DNA from: Paracoccus nototheniae
GTDB lineage: Bacteria > Pseudomonadota > Alphaproteobacteria > Rhodobacterales > Rhodobacteraceae
DNA length: 64,000 nt
Direction of reading: 5' to 3'
Assembly: GCF_004335005.1 (NCBI RefSeq)
Contig: NZ_RQRT01000003.1
Location: 124,001-188,000, forward strand
Below are positions 42,409 to 52,746 of this stretch, piece after piece (the first letter of the stretch is position 1; every line of letters begins with the position of its first letter). A program made the translations under genes and the position numbers. The notes below the pieces were generated by a model that had not been told where the DNA came from, searched no databases, and was given only the letters and a program-made list of their open reading frames with translations.

Positions 42409-43290
42409 ATGATCCCCTTTCCCGATATCGCACCCGAGATCTTCACGATCACTCTGGGGGGATTTTCGCTGTCGCTGCGTTGGTATGCGCTGGCCTATCT
42501 GGCCGGGCTGATCATCGGCTGGCGGCTGATCGTGGCGATGATGCGCCGCCCGGCTTTGTGGGGCGGCACGCCGCCGACCGCGCCCGACCGGGTCGACGAT
42601 CTGCTGACCTGGGTCATTCTGGGAGTGATTCTGGGCGGGCGGCTTGGCTTTGTGCTGTTTTACGAACCGGCCTATTATCTGGCGAACCCGTCGCAGATCC
42701 TGATGGTCTGGCAGGGCGGGATGAGCTTTCACGGCGGTTTCGCCGGGGTGATCGTGGCGACATGGGTCTGGGCGCGCGGCCAGGGCATCCCGGTGATGCG
42801 GCTGGCCGACGCGATGGCGGTGGTGGCGCCGGTCGGGCTGTTCTTCGGGCGACTGGCCAATTTCATCAATGCCGAGCTATGGGGCCGCCCGACCGATCTG
42901 CCTTGGGGCGTCATCTTTCCCGGCGAGGCGGCGCAGACCTGCCCCGGCATCACCGGCGCCTGCGCCCGCCATCCCAGCCAGCTGTACGAGGCCGGGCTGG
43001 AGGGGCTGTTTCTGGGCCTGATCCTGTGGGCCATGGTTCGCGCGGGCGGGCTGCGGCGTCCGGGTCTGGCCTTCGGGATTTTCCTGACAGGCTATGGTCT
43101 TGCCCGCATCTTCGTCGAATTGTTCCGGGTCGCGGATGCGCAGTTCATCACGCCTGACAACCCGCTTGGGCATGTGCTGGGGGGGCCGGTGATCGGGCTG
43201 ACGATGGGGCAGGTGCTGTCCCTGCCGATGGTGCTGATCGGGCTGGCGCTGATCTTGCGGGCGCGGTCGCGGCCGCCGGTCGCTGCGTGA
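42409..43290 (+). CDS. lgt: Prolipoprotein diacylglyceryl transferase
   Basis: 293 residues from the ATG at 42409 (GAGG upstream), about seven membrane helices. Signature segments: [15 protein letters not shown] near residue 80, [13 protein letters not shown] near residue 103 (catalytic HGG), [26 protein letters not shown] near residue 145 and [13 protein letters not shown] near residue 185. It transfers diacylglycerol to the lipobox Cys of preprolipoproteins. Stop overlaps the next start as GTGA. Lipoproteins of this window depend on it. Confidence 0.96.
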   Translation: MIPFPDIAPEIFTITLGGFSLSLRWYALAYLAGLIIGWRLIVAMMRRPALWGGTPPTAPDRVDDLLTWVILGVILGGRLGFVLFYEPAYYLANPSQILMVWQGGMSFHGGFAGVIVATWVWARGQGIPVMRLADAMAVVAPVGLFFGRLANFINAELWGRPTDLPWGVIFPGEAAQTCPGITGACARHPSQLYEAGLEGLFLGLILWAMVRAGGLRRPGLAFGIFLTGYGLARIFVELFRVADAQFITPDNPLGHVLGGPVIGLTMGQVLSLPMVLIGLALILRARSRPPVAA

Positions 43291-44345
43291 CGCCTCTGGC
43301 GGCCATCATCGCGGCCCGGATCCGGGCCACGGGGCCGATCTCGCTGGCGGATTACATGCAGATCTGCCTGATGGACAGCCGCCACGGATATTATGCCACC
43401 CGCGATCCCTTTGGTGCCGCGGGCGATTTCACCACCGCCCCCGAGATCCACCAGATCTTTGGCGAGATGTGCGGTCTGGCGCTGGCGCAGGCCTGGCTGG
43501 ATCAGGGCCAGCCCGCCTCCTTCGCGCTGGCGGAACCCGGGCCGGGGCGTGGCACGCTGATGGCCGATATGCTGCGCGCCATGCGCATCGTGCCGGGCAT
43601 GACCGATGCTGCGCAGATAGCGCTGATCGAAGCCTCGCCGCATCTGCGTCAGGTGCAGAAAGACCGCTTGGGTGATGTCCAGCATCTCGACAGCGTCGAG
43701 AAACTGCCGGACATGCCATTGTTTCTGATTGGAAACGAGTTCATCGACGCCCTGCCGATCCGGCAGTTTCAGATGACGCCCGAGGGCTGGCGCGAACGCA
43801 TGGTCGGCCTGTCCGATGACGGCCTGCGCTTGGGGCTTGGCCCGGTGGTGCCGCTAAGCCGCCCCGGCAAGCCCGGCGATATCGTCGAGGATTGCGCCGA
43901 GGGGGCGGCCTTCGCCGAATCCGTCGCGCGGCGGGTCGTGGCCCATGGCGGTGCGGCGATCCTGATCGATTACGGTGGCTGGAACGGCTATGGCGACACG
44001 TTTCAGGCGCTGCGCCATCACGCGCCGGAAGACCCGCTTGCCCATCCCGGTCAGGCCGATCTGACCGCCCATGTCGATTTCGCGGCGCTGGCAGCGGCGG
44101 GGCTGCGGGGCGGGGCCGTGGTGTCGCGTCCGATGCGGCAGGGGGACTGGCTGTCGGCGCTTGGCGCGCCCGCGCGGGCGCAGCGGCTGGCGGATGCAGG
44201 CGATCAGGGCGCGCTAGCCGCGCTTCGGCGCTTGACCGACCCGTCCGAAATGGGTCACCTGTTCAAGGCCATCGCTTTCTGGCCCGCGGGCGCCCCGCCC
44301 GTGCCCGGTTTCGTGGCGCTGGAGGCTCATGCAGACGACGCTTGA
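43287..44345 (+). CDS. MidA/NDUFAF7-like SAM-dependent methyltransferase
   Basis: 352 residues from the GTG at 43287, overlapping the lgt stop. The family pattern: [45 protein letters not shown] near residue 17, [19 protein letters not shown] near residue 79 (SAM motif I) and [14 protein letters not shown] near residue 153. The mitochondrial homologue methylates an arginine in the NDUFS2 subunit of complex I; the bacterial role is inferred. Overlaps pgeF by 17 bases. Confidence 0.88.
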   Translation: MTPLAAIIAARIRATGPISLADYMQICLMDSRHGYYATRDPFGAAGDFTTAPEIHQIFGEMCGLALAQAWLDQGQPASFALAEPGPGRGTLMADMLRAMRIVPGMTDAAQIALIEASPHLRQVQKDRLGDVQHLDSVEKLPDMPLFLIGNEFIDALPIRQFQMTPEGWRERMVGLSDDGLRLGLGPVVPLSRPGKPGDIVEDCAEGAAFAESVARRVVAHGGAAILIDYGGWNGYGDTFQALRHHAPEDPLAHPGQADLTAHVDFAALAAAGLRGGAVVSRPMRQGDWLSALGAPARAQRLADAGDQGALAALRRLTDPSEMGHLFKAIAFWPAGAPPVPGFVALEAHADDA

Positions 44346-45093
44346 AATACTGACCCACCCGTTGCTGTCGGGCACAAGGCACGGCTTTTTCACCCGCAAG
44401 GGCGGCGCCTCGTCGGGGCTGTTCGCGGGGCTGAATTGCGGGCGGCGGTCCACCGATCAAAGCGATATGGTGCAGGTCAACCGCGCCCGCGTGGCGGCTG
44501 CGATGGGCGTCAATGCCGGTCATCTGGCAACGGTCCGGCAGGTGCATTCCGCCGATGTGGTGGTGCTGGACGGGGATGCCGATCCGGCGCGGGTCCGCGA
44601 CATCGATGCCGACGGGCTGGTCACCGCGCGGCGCGACGTGGCGCTGGCGGTGCTGACCGCCGATTGCCAGCCGGTGCTGCTGGCCGATCCCGATGCGGGC
44701 GTCGTGGGGGCTTGTCATGCAGGCTGGCGCGGCGCACTGAACGGCGTGATCGAGGCGACGGTGACCGCGATGCAATCGCTTGGCGCAAAGGATATAAGCG
44801 CCGTGATCGGCCCGACCATCAGCCAGCGCGCCTATGAGGTCGGCCCCGATTTCATGGACAACTTTCTGACAGAAGACCCTGACAGCGAACGGTTTTTCAG
44901 CGGCGGGCCGCAAGGGCGACCGATGTTCGATCTGCCGGCCTTCGGCCTGTCACGCCTGCGGGCGGCGGGGGTTCAGGCGGAATGGTCGCGCCATTGCACC
45001 TATTCCGATCCCGAACGGTTCTTCAGCTATCGCCGGGCCACGCATGAAGGGCAGGCCGATTACGGTCGCCTGATCAGCGCCATCGCGCTTTAA
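44329..45093 (+). CDS. pgeF: Peptidoglycan editing factor (laccase-domain)
   Basis: 254 residues. YfiH/laccase-domain family: HGFFTRKGGASSGLFAGLNCG near residue 18, QVHSADVVVLD near residue 70, LTADCQPVLLADPDAGVVGACHAGWRGALNGVI near residue 109 (metal/active-site Cys and His) and HCTYSDPERFFSYRR near residue 222. E. coli YfiH removes misincorporated residues from peptidoglycan precursors. Convergent with the Lrp-type gene; the two TAA codons overlap at TTAA (45090-45093). Confidence 0.9.
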   Translation: MQTTLEILTHPLLSGTRHGFFTRKGGASSGLFAGLNCGRRSTDQSDMVQVNRARVAAAMGVNAGHLATVRQVHSADVVVLDGDADPARVRDIDADGLVTARRDVALAVLTADCQPVLLADPDAGVVGACHAGWRGALNGVIEATVTAMQSLGAKDISAVIGPTISQRAYEVGPDFMDNFLTEDPDSERFFSGGPQGRPMFDLPAFGLSRLRAAGVQAEWSRHCTYSDPERFFSYRRATHEGQADYGRLISAIAL

Positions 45094-45590
45094 CTGGCCT
45101 CGCGGACCCGTTCCTCGACGATCTCGAAGGGCACGGCGGGTTCGTCCTTGGCGCCGCGAATGACCAGCGAGGTCTTGACCGAGGCGACGTTCGGCGCCGC
45201 CGTCAGATTGTTGGTAAGAAAGCGTTGAAAGGTCGACAGATCGGGCGAGACGCATTTCAGGATAAAGTCGATCTCGCCGTTGAGCATGTGGCATTCGCGG
45301 ACCAGCGGCCAGCCCATCACCAGCGCCTCAAAGGCCGACAGATCACGCTCGGATTGCGAGGCCAGGCGCACCATGGCAAAGACCTGCACCTCGAATCCCA
45401 GTTCCCGCGCGTCGATCAGCGCGTGATAGCCGCGGATGTAGCCCAGCTCCTCCAGCGTGCGGACGCGGCGCAGGCAGGGCGGGGCCGAAATGCCGACGCG
45501 GCGGGCCAGTTCGACATTGGTCATCCGGCCATCGGCCTGAAGTTCGGCCAGAATCTTGCGGTCGATGTCGTCGAGTTTGGCGCCAGCCAT
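45090..45590 (-). CDS. Lrp/AsnC family transcriptional regulator
   Basis: 166 residues from the ATG at 45590. N-terminal winged helix (LDDIDRKILAELQADGRMTNVELARRVGISAPPCLRRVRTLEELGYIRGY) and C-terminal RAM/AsnC ligand-binding domain (residues 65-150). Such regulators sense amino acids and form octamers. The divergent neighbour is trxB, 155 bases away; local genes are candidate targets but nothing specific is visible. Confidence 0.92.
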   Translation of the reverse strand: MAGAKLDDIDRKILAELQADGRMTNVELARRVGISAPPCLRRVRTLEELGYIRGYHALIDARELGFEVQVFAMVRLASQSERDLSAFEALVMGWPLVRECHMLNGEIDFILKCVSPDLSTFQRFLTNNLTAAPNVASVKTSLVIRGAKDEPAVPFEIVEERVREAS

Positions 45591-45592
45591 GA

Positions 45593-46729
<1,137 letters not shown>

Positions 46730-46757
46730 TCGCAGCGACCTGTGGTCATGAGGCCGG

Positions 46758-47294
46758 TCAGCCCCGGTCGCGTGAGCGTTCGCGCGCCGGCAGATCGCCC
46801 GCATGATCCAGCGCACCTGATGGCGCCGTGTTGCGCGCGGTCGCGGCAAGCCCGGCCTTGCCGCAATCGGCCTTGGGGTCGTCGGGATGCAGCCCACCGC
46901 TTTCGGGTACCGCAGCGTCCGAGGCGGCCTTTTTCATATCCAGTGCGTTTTGGGACAGCTCTTGCTGGCTGGCCTCGCCCGATCCGTCGCGGCGGTCGCG
47001 TTCTGCTGTGGCGCGGTCCAGCGCGGCGTTCAGGTAGTCGGCCTTGCTGCGCGTGCCCTCGTTTCCGCCTGCGGGAGTGATGCCCTTGGGTCCGGTCTTG
47101 CCCCGCGCTTCGCGGCCCTGACGGGCAGCGATGTCACGGGCGCGGTTGCGGCGCAGACGCAGCAGCCCGATCAGGTCGGACAATTCCTTGTCGGACAGAC
47201 CGGTTACGGCGGGGGCGCGGCTTTGATCGGCAAAACCAAGCTCTTCGCGGGTCAGGGCGCGCTGTTCGTCGGGGGTGGCGATGGGATCGGTCAT
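46758..47294 (-). CDS. Hypothetical conserved protein, largely disordered
   Basis: 178 residues, MTDPIATPDEQRALTREELGF. One structured helix pair (GLSDKELSDLIGLLRLRRNRARDIAARQGREARGK, about 32-67) followed by a long acidic/basic low-complexity tail. The helix part resembles small proteins common in Rhizobiales and Rhodobacterales, of unknown function. It is convergent with trxB. No signal peptide. Confidence 0.6.
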   Translation of the reverse strand: MTDPIATPDEQRALTREELGFADQSRAPAVTGLSDKELSDLIGLLRLRRNRARDIAARQGREARGKTGPKGITPAGGNEGTRSKADYLNAALDRATAERDRRDGSGEASQQELSQNALDMKKAASDAAVPESGGLHPDDPKADCGKAGLAATARNTAPSGALDHAGDLPARERSRDRG

Positions 47295-47399
47295 GTGGGG
47301 CTCCGGTCGTCATGGGTCAGTGAAGCCAACCCTCTACAGCCTGCGGGGTTCCGCTGTCACCCAGATGCCGCGTCTTTAACCAAAAGCGTTTTCCCAGAC

Positions 47400-47428
47400 T
47401 TGAATATCGCTTTTTTCGCGGGTATCCA
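47400..47428 (+). promoter_or_regulatory. Probable promoter of sat-cysC
   Basis: TTGAAT (47400-47405), a 17-base spacer containing a T6 run, and TATCCA (47423-47428), in the 205-base gap upstream of the sulfate-activation gene. Spacing is good, the -10 is weak. Confidence 0.45.
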
Positions 47429-47499
47429 CCTGGTTGTGTCACGCCGGTCCCTTGGGTTGCGCGTGTTGAACCGTATCCGCCCAAAGACGAGCTGTGATT

Positions 47500-49209
47500 A
47501 TGACCAATTCAAACCAGACACCGATTCCCGAACTGTATGTGTCCGAAGCCGCCGCCGAGGCGCTGAAGGACGATGCCGGGCAGATGCCCAGCTGGGATCT
47601 GACTGCCCGCCAGATCTGCGATCTGGAGCTGCTGATGAACGGCGGCTTCAACCCGCTCAAAGGCTTTCTGACCGAGGCCGACTATAACGGCGTCGTCCAT
47701 GACATGCGTCTGGAATCGGGCGCCTTGTGGCCGATGCCCATCACGCTGGACGTGTCCGAGAAATTCGCCGACGGCCTGCCCACCGGCACCGATATCGCGC
47801 TGCGCGATCAGGAAGGCGTGATCCTGGCGATCATGTCGGTCACCGACAAATGGGTGCCGAACAAGGCGGTAGAGGCGGAAAAGGTCTTTGGTGCCGACGA
47901 TCTGGCCCACCCGGCGGTGAACTACCTGCACAACACCGCAGGCCCGGTTTATCTGGGCGGCCCGGTCAAGGGCCTGCAGGCGCCGACGCATTACGATTTC
48001 CGCGCCCGTCGCAACACGCCGAACGAGCTGCGCGCCTTTTTCAAGAAGCTGGGCTGGACCCGCGTCGTGGCCTTCCAGACGCGCAACCCGCTGCACCGCG
48101 CACATCAGGAACTGACCTTCCGCGCCGCCCGCGAGGCACAGGCCAACCTGCTGATCCATCCGGTCGTCGGCATGACCAAGCCCGGCGATGTGGACCACTT
48201 CACCCGCGTCCGCTGCTACGAGGCGGTGCTGGACAAGTATCCGGCGGCCACCACCAACCTGTCGCTGTTGAACCTGGCGATGCGCATGGCAGGCCCGCGC
48301 GAGGCGGTCTGGCACGGCCTGATCCGCGCCAACCACGGCGTGACGCATTTCATCGTCGGTCGCGACCATGCCGGTCCGGGCAAGAACAGCGCGGGCAAGG
48401 ATTTCTATGGTCCCTATGACGCCCAGACCCTGTTCACCCAGTTCAAGGACGAGATCGGCGTCGAGATGGTCGATTTCAAGCACATGGTCTATGTGCAGGA
48501 AAAGGCCAGCTATTATCCCGCCGACGAGATCCCCGAAGGATCGACCGTGCTGGATATCAGCGGCACCGAACTGCGCCGCCGCCTGCGCGAAGGTCTGGAC
48601 ATTCCCGAATGGTTCAGCTTCCCCGAGGTTGTCCAGCAGCTGCGCCGCACCTCGCCTCCGCGCGCTCAGCAGGGCTTTACGGTGTTTTTCACCGGCCTGT
48701 CGGGTTCGGGCAAATCGACCGTTGCCAACGCCTTGATGGTCAAGCTGATGGAGATGGGCGGTCGTCCCGTGTCGCTGCTGGACGGTGACGTGGTGCGCAA
48801 GCATCTGTCGTCGGAACTGGGCTTCTCGAAAGAGCATCGCGACATCAACATCAAGCGGATCGGCTATGTCGCATCCGAGATCACCAAGAATGGCGGCATC
48901 GCCATCTGTGCGCCCATCGCCCCCTATACCGCGACCCGCCGCGCCGTGCGCGAGATGGTCGAGGCCGGTGGCGCCTTTGTCGAGGTCCATATCTCGACCC
49001 CGATCGAGGAATGCGAACGCCGGGACCGCAAGGGCCTGTACAAGCTGGCGCGCGAAGGCAAGATCAAGGAATTCACCGGGATTTCCGATCCCTACGAGGT
49101 TCCTGCCAAGGCCGAGCTGAGCGTGGATACCAGCGATATCGACGTGGACGGCGCCGCCCATCAGGTGCTGCTCAAGCTGGAAAGCATGGGCCTGATCGGC
49201 CTCAGCTGA
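47500..49209 (+). CDS. Bifunctional sulfate adenylyltransferase / adenylylsulfate kinase
   Basis: 569 residues from the ATG at 47500. Residues 1-385 are ATP sulfurylase (VAFQTRNPLHRAHQELTFRAA near residue 190, GRDHAGPGKNSAGKDFYG near residue 288); residues 390-569 are APS kinase (FTGLSGSGKSTVANAL P-loop near residue 398, LDGDVVRKHLSSELGFSKEHRDIN near residue 427, and a FVEVHISTPIEECERRDRKGLY segment). It makes APS and then PAPS from sulfate. The single-chain Sat-CysC form replaces separate cysDN and cysC and is usual in Rhodobacteraceae. Start and length fit. Confidence 0.94.
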   Translation: MTNSNQTPIPELYVSEAAAEALKDDAGQMPSWDLTARQICDLELLMNGGFNPLKGFLTEADYNGVVHDMRLESGALWPMPITLDVSEKFADGLPTGTDIALRDQEGVILAIMSVTDKWVPNKAVEAEKVFGADDLAHPAVNYLHNTAGPVYLGGPVKGLQAPTHYDFRARRNTPNELRAFFKKLGWTRVVAFQTRNPLHRAHQELTFRAAREAQANLLIHPVVGMTKPGDVDHFTRVRCYEAVLDKYPAATTNLSLLNLAMRMAGPREAVWHGLIRANHGVTHFIVGRDHAGPGKNSAGKDFYGPYDAQTLFTQFKDEIGVEMVDFKHMVYVQEKASYYPADEIPEGSTVLDISGTELRRRLREGLDIPEWFSFPEVVQQLRRTSPPRAQQGFTVFFTGLSGSGKSTVANALMVKLMEMGGRPVSLLDGDVVRKHLSSELGFSKEHRDINIKRIGYVASEITKNGGIAICAPIAPYTATRRAVREMVEAGGAFVEVHISTPIEECERRDRKGLYKLAREGKIKEFTGISDPYEVPAKAELSVDTSDIDVDGAAHQVLLKLESMGLIGLS

Positions 49210-49227
49210 TCGCCGCGATCTGATCTG

Positions 49228-49261
49228 AAACGGCCCCGGCATCCTGCCGGGGCCGTTTTGC
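49228..49261 (+). terminator. Intrinsic terminator of sat-cysC
   Basis: AAACGGCCCCGGC (49228) and GCCGGGGCCGTTT (49246) form a 13-bp stem with a 5-base loop and end in TTTTG, 19 bases after the stop codon. Confidence 0.87.
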
Positions 49262-49337
49262 ATGACGGGCGCGGGGGTACGGAACCCCGGCGCGCAGACC
49301 GGGTTCGATCCCGGCGACCCCTGAAGGACCGGCCCGG

Positions 49338-50753
49338 ATGACGACTGACCAGACTGTCCCCCCTGCGGGCGTGAACCCTTGGGCGGCGACCTTGCTGCTG
49401 CTGATGGGCAATTTCATGAACCTGATCGATGTCAGCATCGTGAACGTGGCGCTGCCCTCGATCCGCGACGATCTGGGCGCCAGCGAGACGCAGATGGAAT
49501 GGGTCTCGGCGGCCTATGTGCTGGCCTTTGCGGTGGGGCTGCTGCCTTGTGGGCGGTTCGGCGACAAGCTGGGGCGCAAGCGGCTGTTTTTGTCGGGCGT
49601 GGCGCTGTTCACCGTTGCCTCGGTCCTGTGCGGGCTGGCCCCCGACATCCGGGTGCTGATCGGGGCGCGCGCCCTGCAGGGCATCGGCGGCGCGATGATG
49701 GTCCCGCAGGTCATGGCGATCATGCATGTGATCTTTCCGCCCGAACAAAAGGCGCGGGCCTTTGCGCTGGCGGGCTTTGTGGTCAGTCTGGGGGCGGTGA
49801 CGGGGCCGCTTTTGGGCGGTCTACTGATCACCGCTGATCTGTATGACATGGGCTGGCGGCCGATCTTTCTGGTGAACCTGCCAGTCGGCGTGCTGGTCGT
49901 GCTGGGGGGGCTGCGGCTGATCCCGCGCATGTCCTCGGCCCGCGACATGGCGATCGACTGGCCGGGGGTCGCGCTGTTCGGGGCGGCGATCACGCTGGTC
50001 GTGCTGCCGGTGATTGAGGGGCCGCTGCTGGGCTGGCCGTGGTGGTCGCTGGCGCTGCTGGCTATGGCACTGCCCACCGCCTGGCTGTTCCTGCGCCGCC
50101 AGCGCGCGTTGGAAAGGGCGGGCCGCGAACAGTTGCTGCCGGTGATGCTGTTGCGCGATGGCGGGTTTCTGTCGGGCGTGCTGGTGGTGATGCTGCATTT
50201 CTCGGCCATTCCGGGGATGTTCCTGATCCTGGCGATCTATTTCCAGACCGGGTTCGGCCTCAGCCCGCTGGATTCGGGTCTGGCGACGGCGCCCTTTCCC
50301 TTGGGCGTGATGCTGGGCAGCTGGGTGACGGCGCGCTTTGGCACGCGGGGGCTGATTGCCCGCATCGCCCTAGGCGCCGGGGTTCTGCTGGCCGGGATGA
50401 TCTGGCTGCGCCATGCGGCAGGCAACCCGCCGCCCGATCTGGATATCCTGACGCTGGCGGGGCCGCTGGCGCTGAACGGGTTCGGCATGGGTCTGGCGAT
50501 CTCGCCGCTGTTCCAGATGGTGCTGCGTGATGTGCCGGGGCCGATGGCGGGCGCCGCGACCGGCGGGATGCAGGCGTTCCAGCAGGTCGGCGCGGCCATC
50601 GGCATCGCCATCGCCTCCAGCCTGTTCTTTGTGCATCTGCGCGGGCAGGGCGATTACCCGGCGGCGCTGTCCCATGCGCTGATCTATCAGATCGGCATCT
50701 TCACCACGATCCTGATCGTTCTGGCGATCCGCAGCCGCAGGCTGCGCGCATGA
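49338..50753 (+). CDS. MFS efflux transporter, DHA2 (14-helix) type
   Basis: 471 residues, about 14 membrane helices. DHA2 motifs: LLMGNFMNLIDVSIVNVALPSIRDDLGASETQMEWVSAAYVLAFAVGLLPCGRFGDKLGRKRLFLSG, containing motif A (GRFGDKLGRKR) and the D1-type LDVSIVNVALP segment, and a motif C-like PLLGGLL. Probable drug or metabolite exporter of the EmrB/QacA type; substrate unknown. No HlyD/EmrA partner is adjacent. Stop overlaps the next ATG as ATGA. Confidence 0.87.
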   Translation: MTTDQTVPPAGVNPWAATLLLLMGNFMNLIDVSIVNVALPSIRDDLGASETQMEWVSAAYVLAFAVGLLPCGRFGDKLGRKRLFLSGVALFTVASVLCGLAPDIRVLIGARALQGIGGAMMVPQVMAIMHVIFPPEQKARAFALAGFVVSLGAVTGPLLGGLLITADLYDMGWRPIFLVNLPVGVLVVLGGLRLIPRMSSARDMAIDWPGVALFGAAITLVVLPVIEGPLLGWPWWSLALLAMALPTAWLFLRRQRALERAGREQLLPVMLLRDGGFLSGVLVVMLHFSAIPGMFLILAIYFQTGFGLSPLDSGLATAPFPLGVMLGSWVTARFGTRGLIARIALGAGVLLAGMIWLRHAAGNPPPDLDILTLAGPLALNGFGMGLAISPLFQMVLRDVPGPMAGAATGGMQAFQQVGAAIGIAIASSLFFVHLRGQGDYPAALSHALIYQIGIFTTILIVLAIRSRRLRA

Positions 50754-51565
50754 AATGGCGCTCATCGCTGGAAATCTGGGATCTGGAGACCCGCAGCGCG
50801 CGGGTGGTCCTGCGCACGCCTCTGCTGATCGAGGCGCCGAACTGGCACCCCGAGGGCTGGTTTCTGGTCAATGCCGAAGGCCGCCTGTGGCGCGCCGATG
50901 CGGCAGGCCTGCATCCCATCCCCATGAACTGCGCCGATCGGTGCAACAACGACCACGGCTTTCTGCCCGACGGGCGGATCGTCTTTTCGGCCCATGACGG
51001 CACCGGGGCAGGGATGCATATCCTGGATGGCGGCACCGTCCGGCCAGTGGGCACCGCGCGGCCCAGCTGGTGGCATGGCGCGCAGGGCGACCGTCTGGTC
51101 TATGCCTGCGCGCGGGGTGGCGACCGGGTGGTGCGCATCGCGACATGCGGGCTGGACGGGTCGGACGAGGTCGTCCTAACCCTGGGGACCGCCCATCATG
51201 ACGGCCCCGATTTCAGCCCCTGCGGTGGTGTCATCTGGTTCAACTCGGATGCGACCGGCCATGCCCAGATCTGGTGGATGCGGGCGAATGGCAGCAACGC
51301 CGCGCCGGTCTTTCGCGACGACCATGTGAACTGGTTTCCCCATCCCTCGCCCTGCGGCGGGCATGTGGTCTATCTGGCCTATGCGCCCGGGACGATGGAT
51401 CACCCGCGCGACCGCGATGTCGCGCTGTGGATCATGCGTCCCGACGGGACCGGGCGCGAAAAGCTGCTGGATCTGTTCGGGGGGCAGGGCACGCTGAACG
51501 TGCCCTGCTGGGCGCCCGACGGGCGGGCCTTTGCCTTCATGCGCTATGCGCCGGAAGGCCCATGA
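50750..51565 (+). CDS. TolB-like beta-propeller (PD40) protein
   Basis: 271 residues. Repeated blade motifs end in residues such as GFLPDGRIVFSAHDG, DFSPCGGVIWFNSDATG, HPSPCGGHVVYLAYAPG and CWAPDGRAFAFMRYAPEG, the PD40/TolB pattern. No signal peptide, so cytosolic, unlike true TolB. Coupled to the MFS exporter, so it may help or sense the transported compound; that is inference. Confidence 0.75.
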   Translation: MKWRSSLEIWDLETRSARVVLRTPLLIEAPNWHPEGWFLVNAEGRLWRADAAGLHPIPMNCADRCNNDHGFLPDGRIVFSAHDGTGAGMHILDGGTVRPVGTARPSWWHGAQGDRLVYACARGGDRVVRIATCGLDGSDEVVLTLGTAHHDGPDFSPCGGVIWFNSDATGHAQIWWMRANGSNAAPVFRDDHVNWFPHPSPCGGHVVYLAYAPGTMDHPRDRDVALWIMRPDGTGREKLLDLFGGQGTLNVPCWAPDGRAFAFMRYAPEGP

Positions 51566-51583
51566 CCCCAAAACTGGCGAGGC

Positions 51584-51811
51584 TTAATGGACGCTGACCG
51601 GGCGCATCTCGTTCTGACGGGCCAGCGTAAAGGCCAGGCTGCGGTCCTGCACCAGGGCCAGACGCTCTCCCTCGGCGTCGTGGACGGCATAGATGTCCTG
51701 CCCCTCGGGCAGTTGCTCTTGGATGTCGCGGGGCAGGGTGGCTGCGGCGACTTTGCGGATATAGACGGTCTGCGCCACGCTTGCGGCGCCGAAATCATAT
51801 TTGCTATCCAT
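51584..51811 (-). CDS. DUF1150 family protein
   Basis: 75 residues, MDSKYDFGAASVAQTVYIRKVAAATLPRDIQEQLPEGQDIYAVHDAEGERLALVQDRSLAFTLARQNEMRPVSVH. The family is common in alphaproteobacteria and is usually encoded directly after a small heat-shock protein, as here (8-bp overlap). Function unknown; expected to be heat-induced. Confidence 0.88.
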   Translation of the reverse strand: MDSKYDFGAASVAQTVYIRKVAAATLPRDIQEQLPEGQDIYAVHDAEGERLALVQDRSLAFTLARQNEMRPVSVH

Positions 51812-52232
51812 GGTGATCCCCTTCCTTGCGGCTGATCGGAATGGTTCTGACGACCTGCTGCGGCGTCACCCGACGCAGATCGACGTGCAAAAGCCCGCTG
51901 TCCAGCCGGGCCGAGATCACCTCGACCCCATCGGCCAGAACGAAGCTGCGCTGAAACGCCCGTGCGGCGATCCCGCGATGCAGAAAAACACGGCTGTCAT
52001 CGCCCTCGGGCTGTCGGCCCCGGATGACCAGCTGGCGATCCTCGGTGGTGATCGCCAGATCATCCTCGGCAAATCCGGCGACGGCCAGCGTGATGCGGAA
52101 ACCGTCGGGGGCCATATGTTCGATATTGAAGGGCGGATAGGCCTCGGCCCCTTTAGCGGTGCGTTCGGCCAGTCGTTCCAGCTGATCGAACCCCAGAAGA
52201 TAGGGGTGCGACCCTAACGATATCTTTGTCAT
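51804..52232 (-). CDS. Small heat shock protein, Hsp20 family
   Basis: 142 residues. N-terminal arm starting MTKISLGSHPYLLGFDQLERL, alpha-crystallin domain (residues 33-125: YPPFNIEHMAPDGFRITLAVAGFAEDDLAITTEDRQLVIRG then an LHVDLRR strand) and short tail with ISRKEG rather than a clear IxI motif. It is an ATP-independent chaperone holding unfolded proteins. A sigma-32-like promoter lies at 52299-52327. Resembles IbpA. Confidence 0.92.
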   Translation of the reverse strand: MTKISLGSHPYLLGFDQLERLAERTAKGAEAYPPFNIEHMAPDGFRITLAVAGFAEDDLAITTEDRQLVIRGRQPEGDDSRVFLHRGIAARAFQRSFVLADGVEVISARLDSGLLHVDLRRVTPQQVVRTIPISRKEGDHHG

Positions 52233-52298
52233 CTCAGCCCTAACCTTGCAGCGACTGTGTGATGCGGGCCCCGTTGCGGCAACCCGCCTGTCCTTGAA

Positions 52299-52327
52299 AT
52301 ATGGAAAGCATCCGGCCGCATTGCAAG
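52299..52327 (-). promoter_or_regulatory. Sigma-32-like promoter of the Hsp20 gene
   Basis: Read on the minus strand: CTTGCA (52327-52322), a 17-base spacer, then CCATAT (52304-52299), followed by TTTC. This fits the alphaproteobacterial heat-shock consensus (CTTG, about 17 bases, CYATAT) and starts transcription some 65-70 bases before the start codon at 52232. The sigma factor gene itself is at 39646-40554. Confidence 0.6.
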
Positions 52328-52418
52328 ATCATCGACGCGCGCGGGGCAAAGCCTGTTAACAGACGGCCCCCGCTGCGCTATAAGCATGGGCAGGGCATCA
52401 GGCCCCCGAGACGGCCCC

Positions 52419-52637
52419 ATGAACATGCAGCATTCGATGAGCCTTGAAGACATCACCCGCGCCCGGCTGGAGGCGTTGCGCTGCGAGCATCGCGATCTGG
52501 ACGAGGCGATCGCGGCGCTTCAGGGCCAGCAGCGGACCTCATCTCTGGCGCTGCAGCGGCTGAAAAAGCAGAAACTGGTGCTGAAAGACCGCATTGCGCG
52601 GCTGTCGGACGAACTGACCCCCGACATCATCGCCTGA
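52419..52637 (+). CDS. YdcH (DUF465) family protein
   Basis: 72 residues from the ATG at 52419 ([36 protein letters not shown]...[28 protein letters not shown]). The short coiled-coil pattern HRDLDEAI...LKKQKLxLKDRI is diagnostic of YdcH proteins. Function unknown; often small, abundant and widespread in proteobacteria. Confidence 0.85.
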   Translation: MNMQHSMSLEDITRARLEALRCEHRDLDEAIAALQGQQRTSSLALQRLKKQKLVLKDRIARLSDELTPDIIA

Positions 52638-52654
52638 CCCGCCCGTCCGTGGTG

Positions 52655-52700
52655 TTGCGGGCGTCCTTGGCTTTGCGGGCGTCCTTGGCGTTGCGGGCGG
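52655..52700. repeat. 18-bp tandem repeat upstream of purE
   Basis: TTGCGGGCGTCCTTGGCT-like units start at 52655, 52673 and 52691, the last one truncated. About 2.6 copies lie in the 109-base gap before purE. No coding meaning on the plus strand; possible slipped-strand site. Confidence 0.6.
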
Positions 52701-52746
52701 CAGGCCGCCGCGCTATGCGGGGCCTTCGACAATCAAGGGGGCTTTG

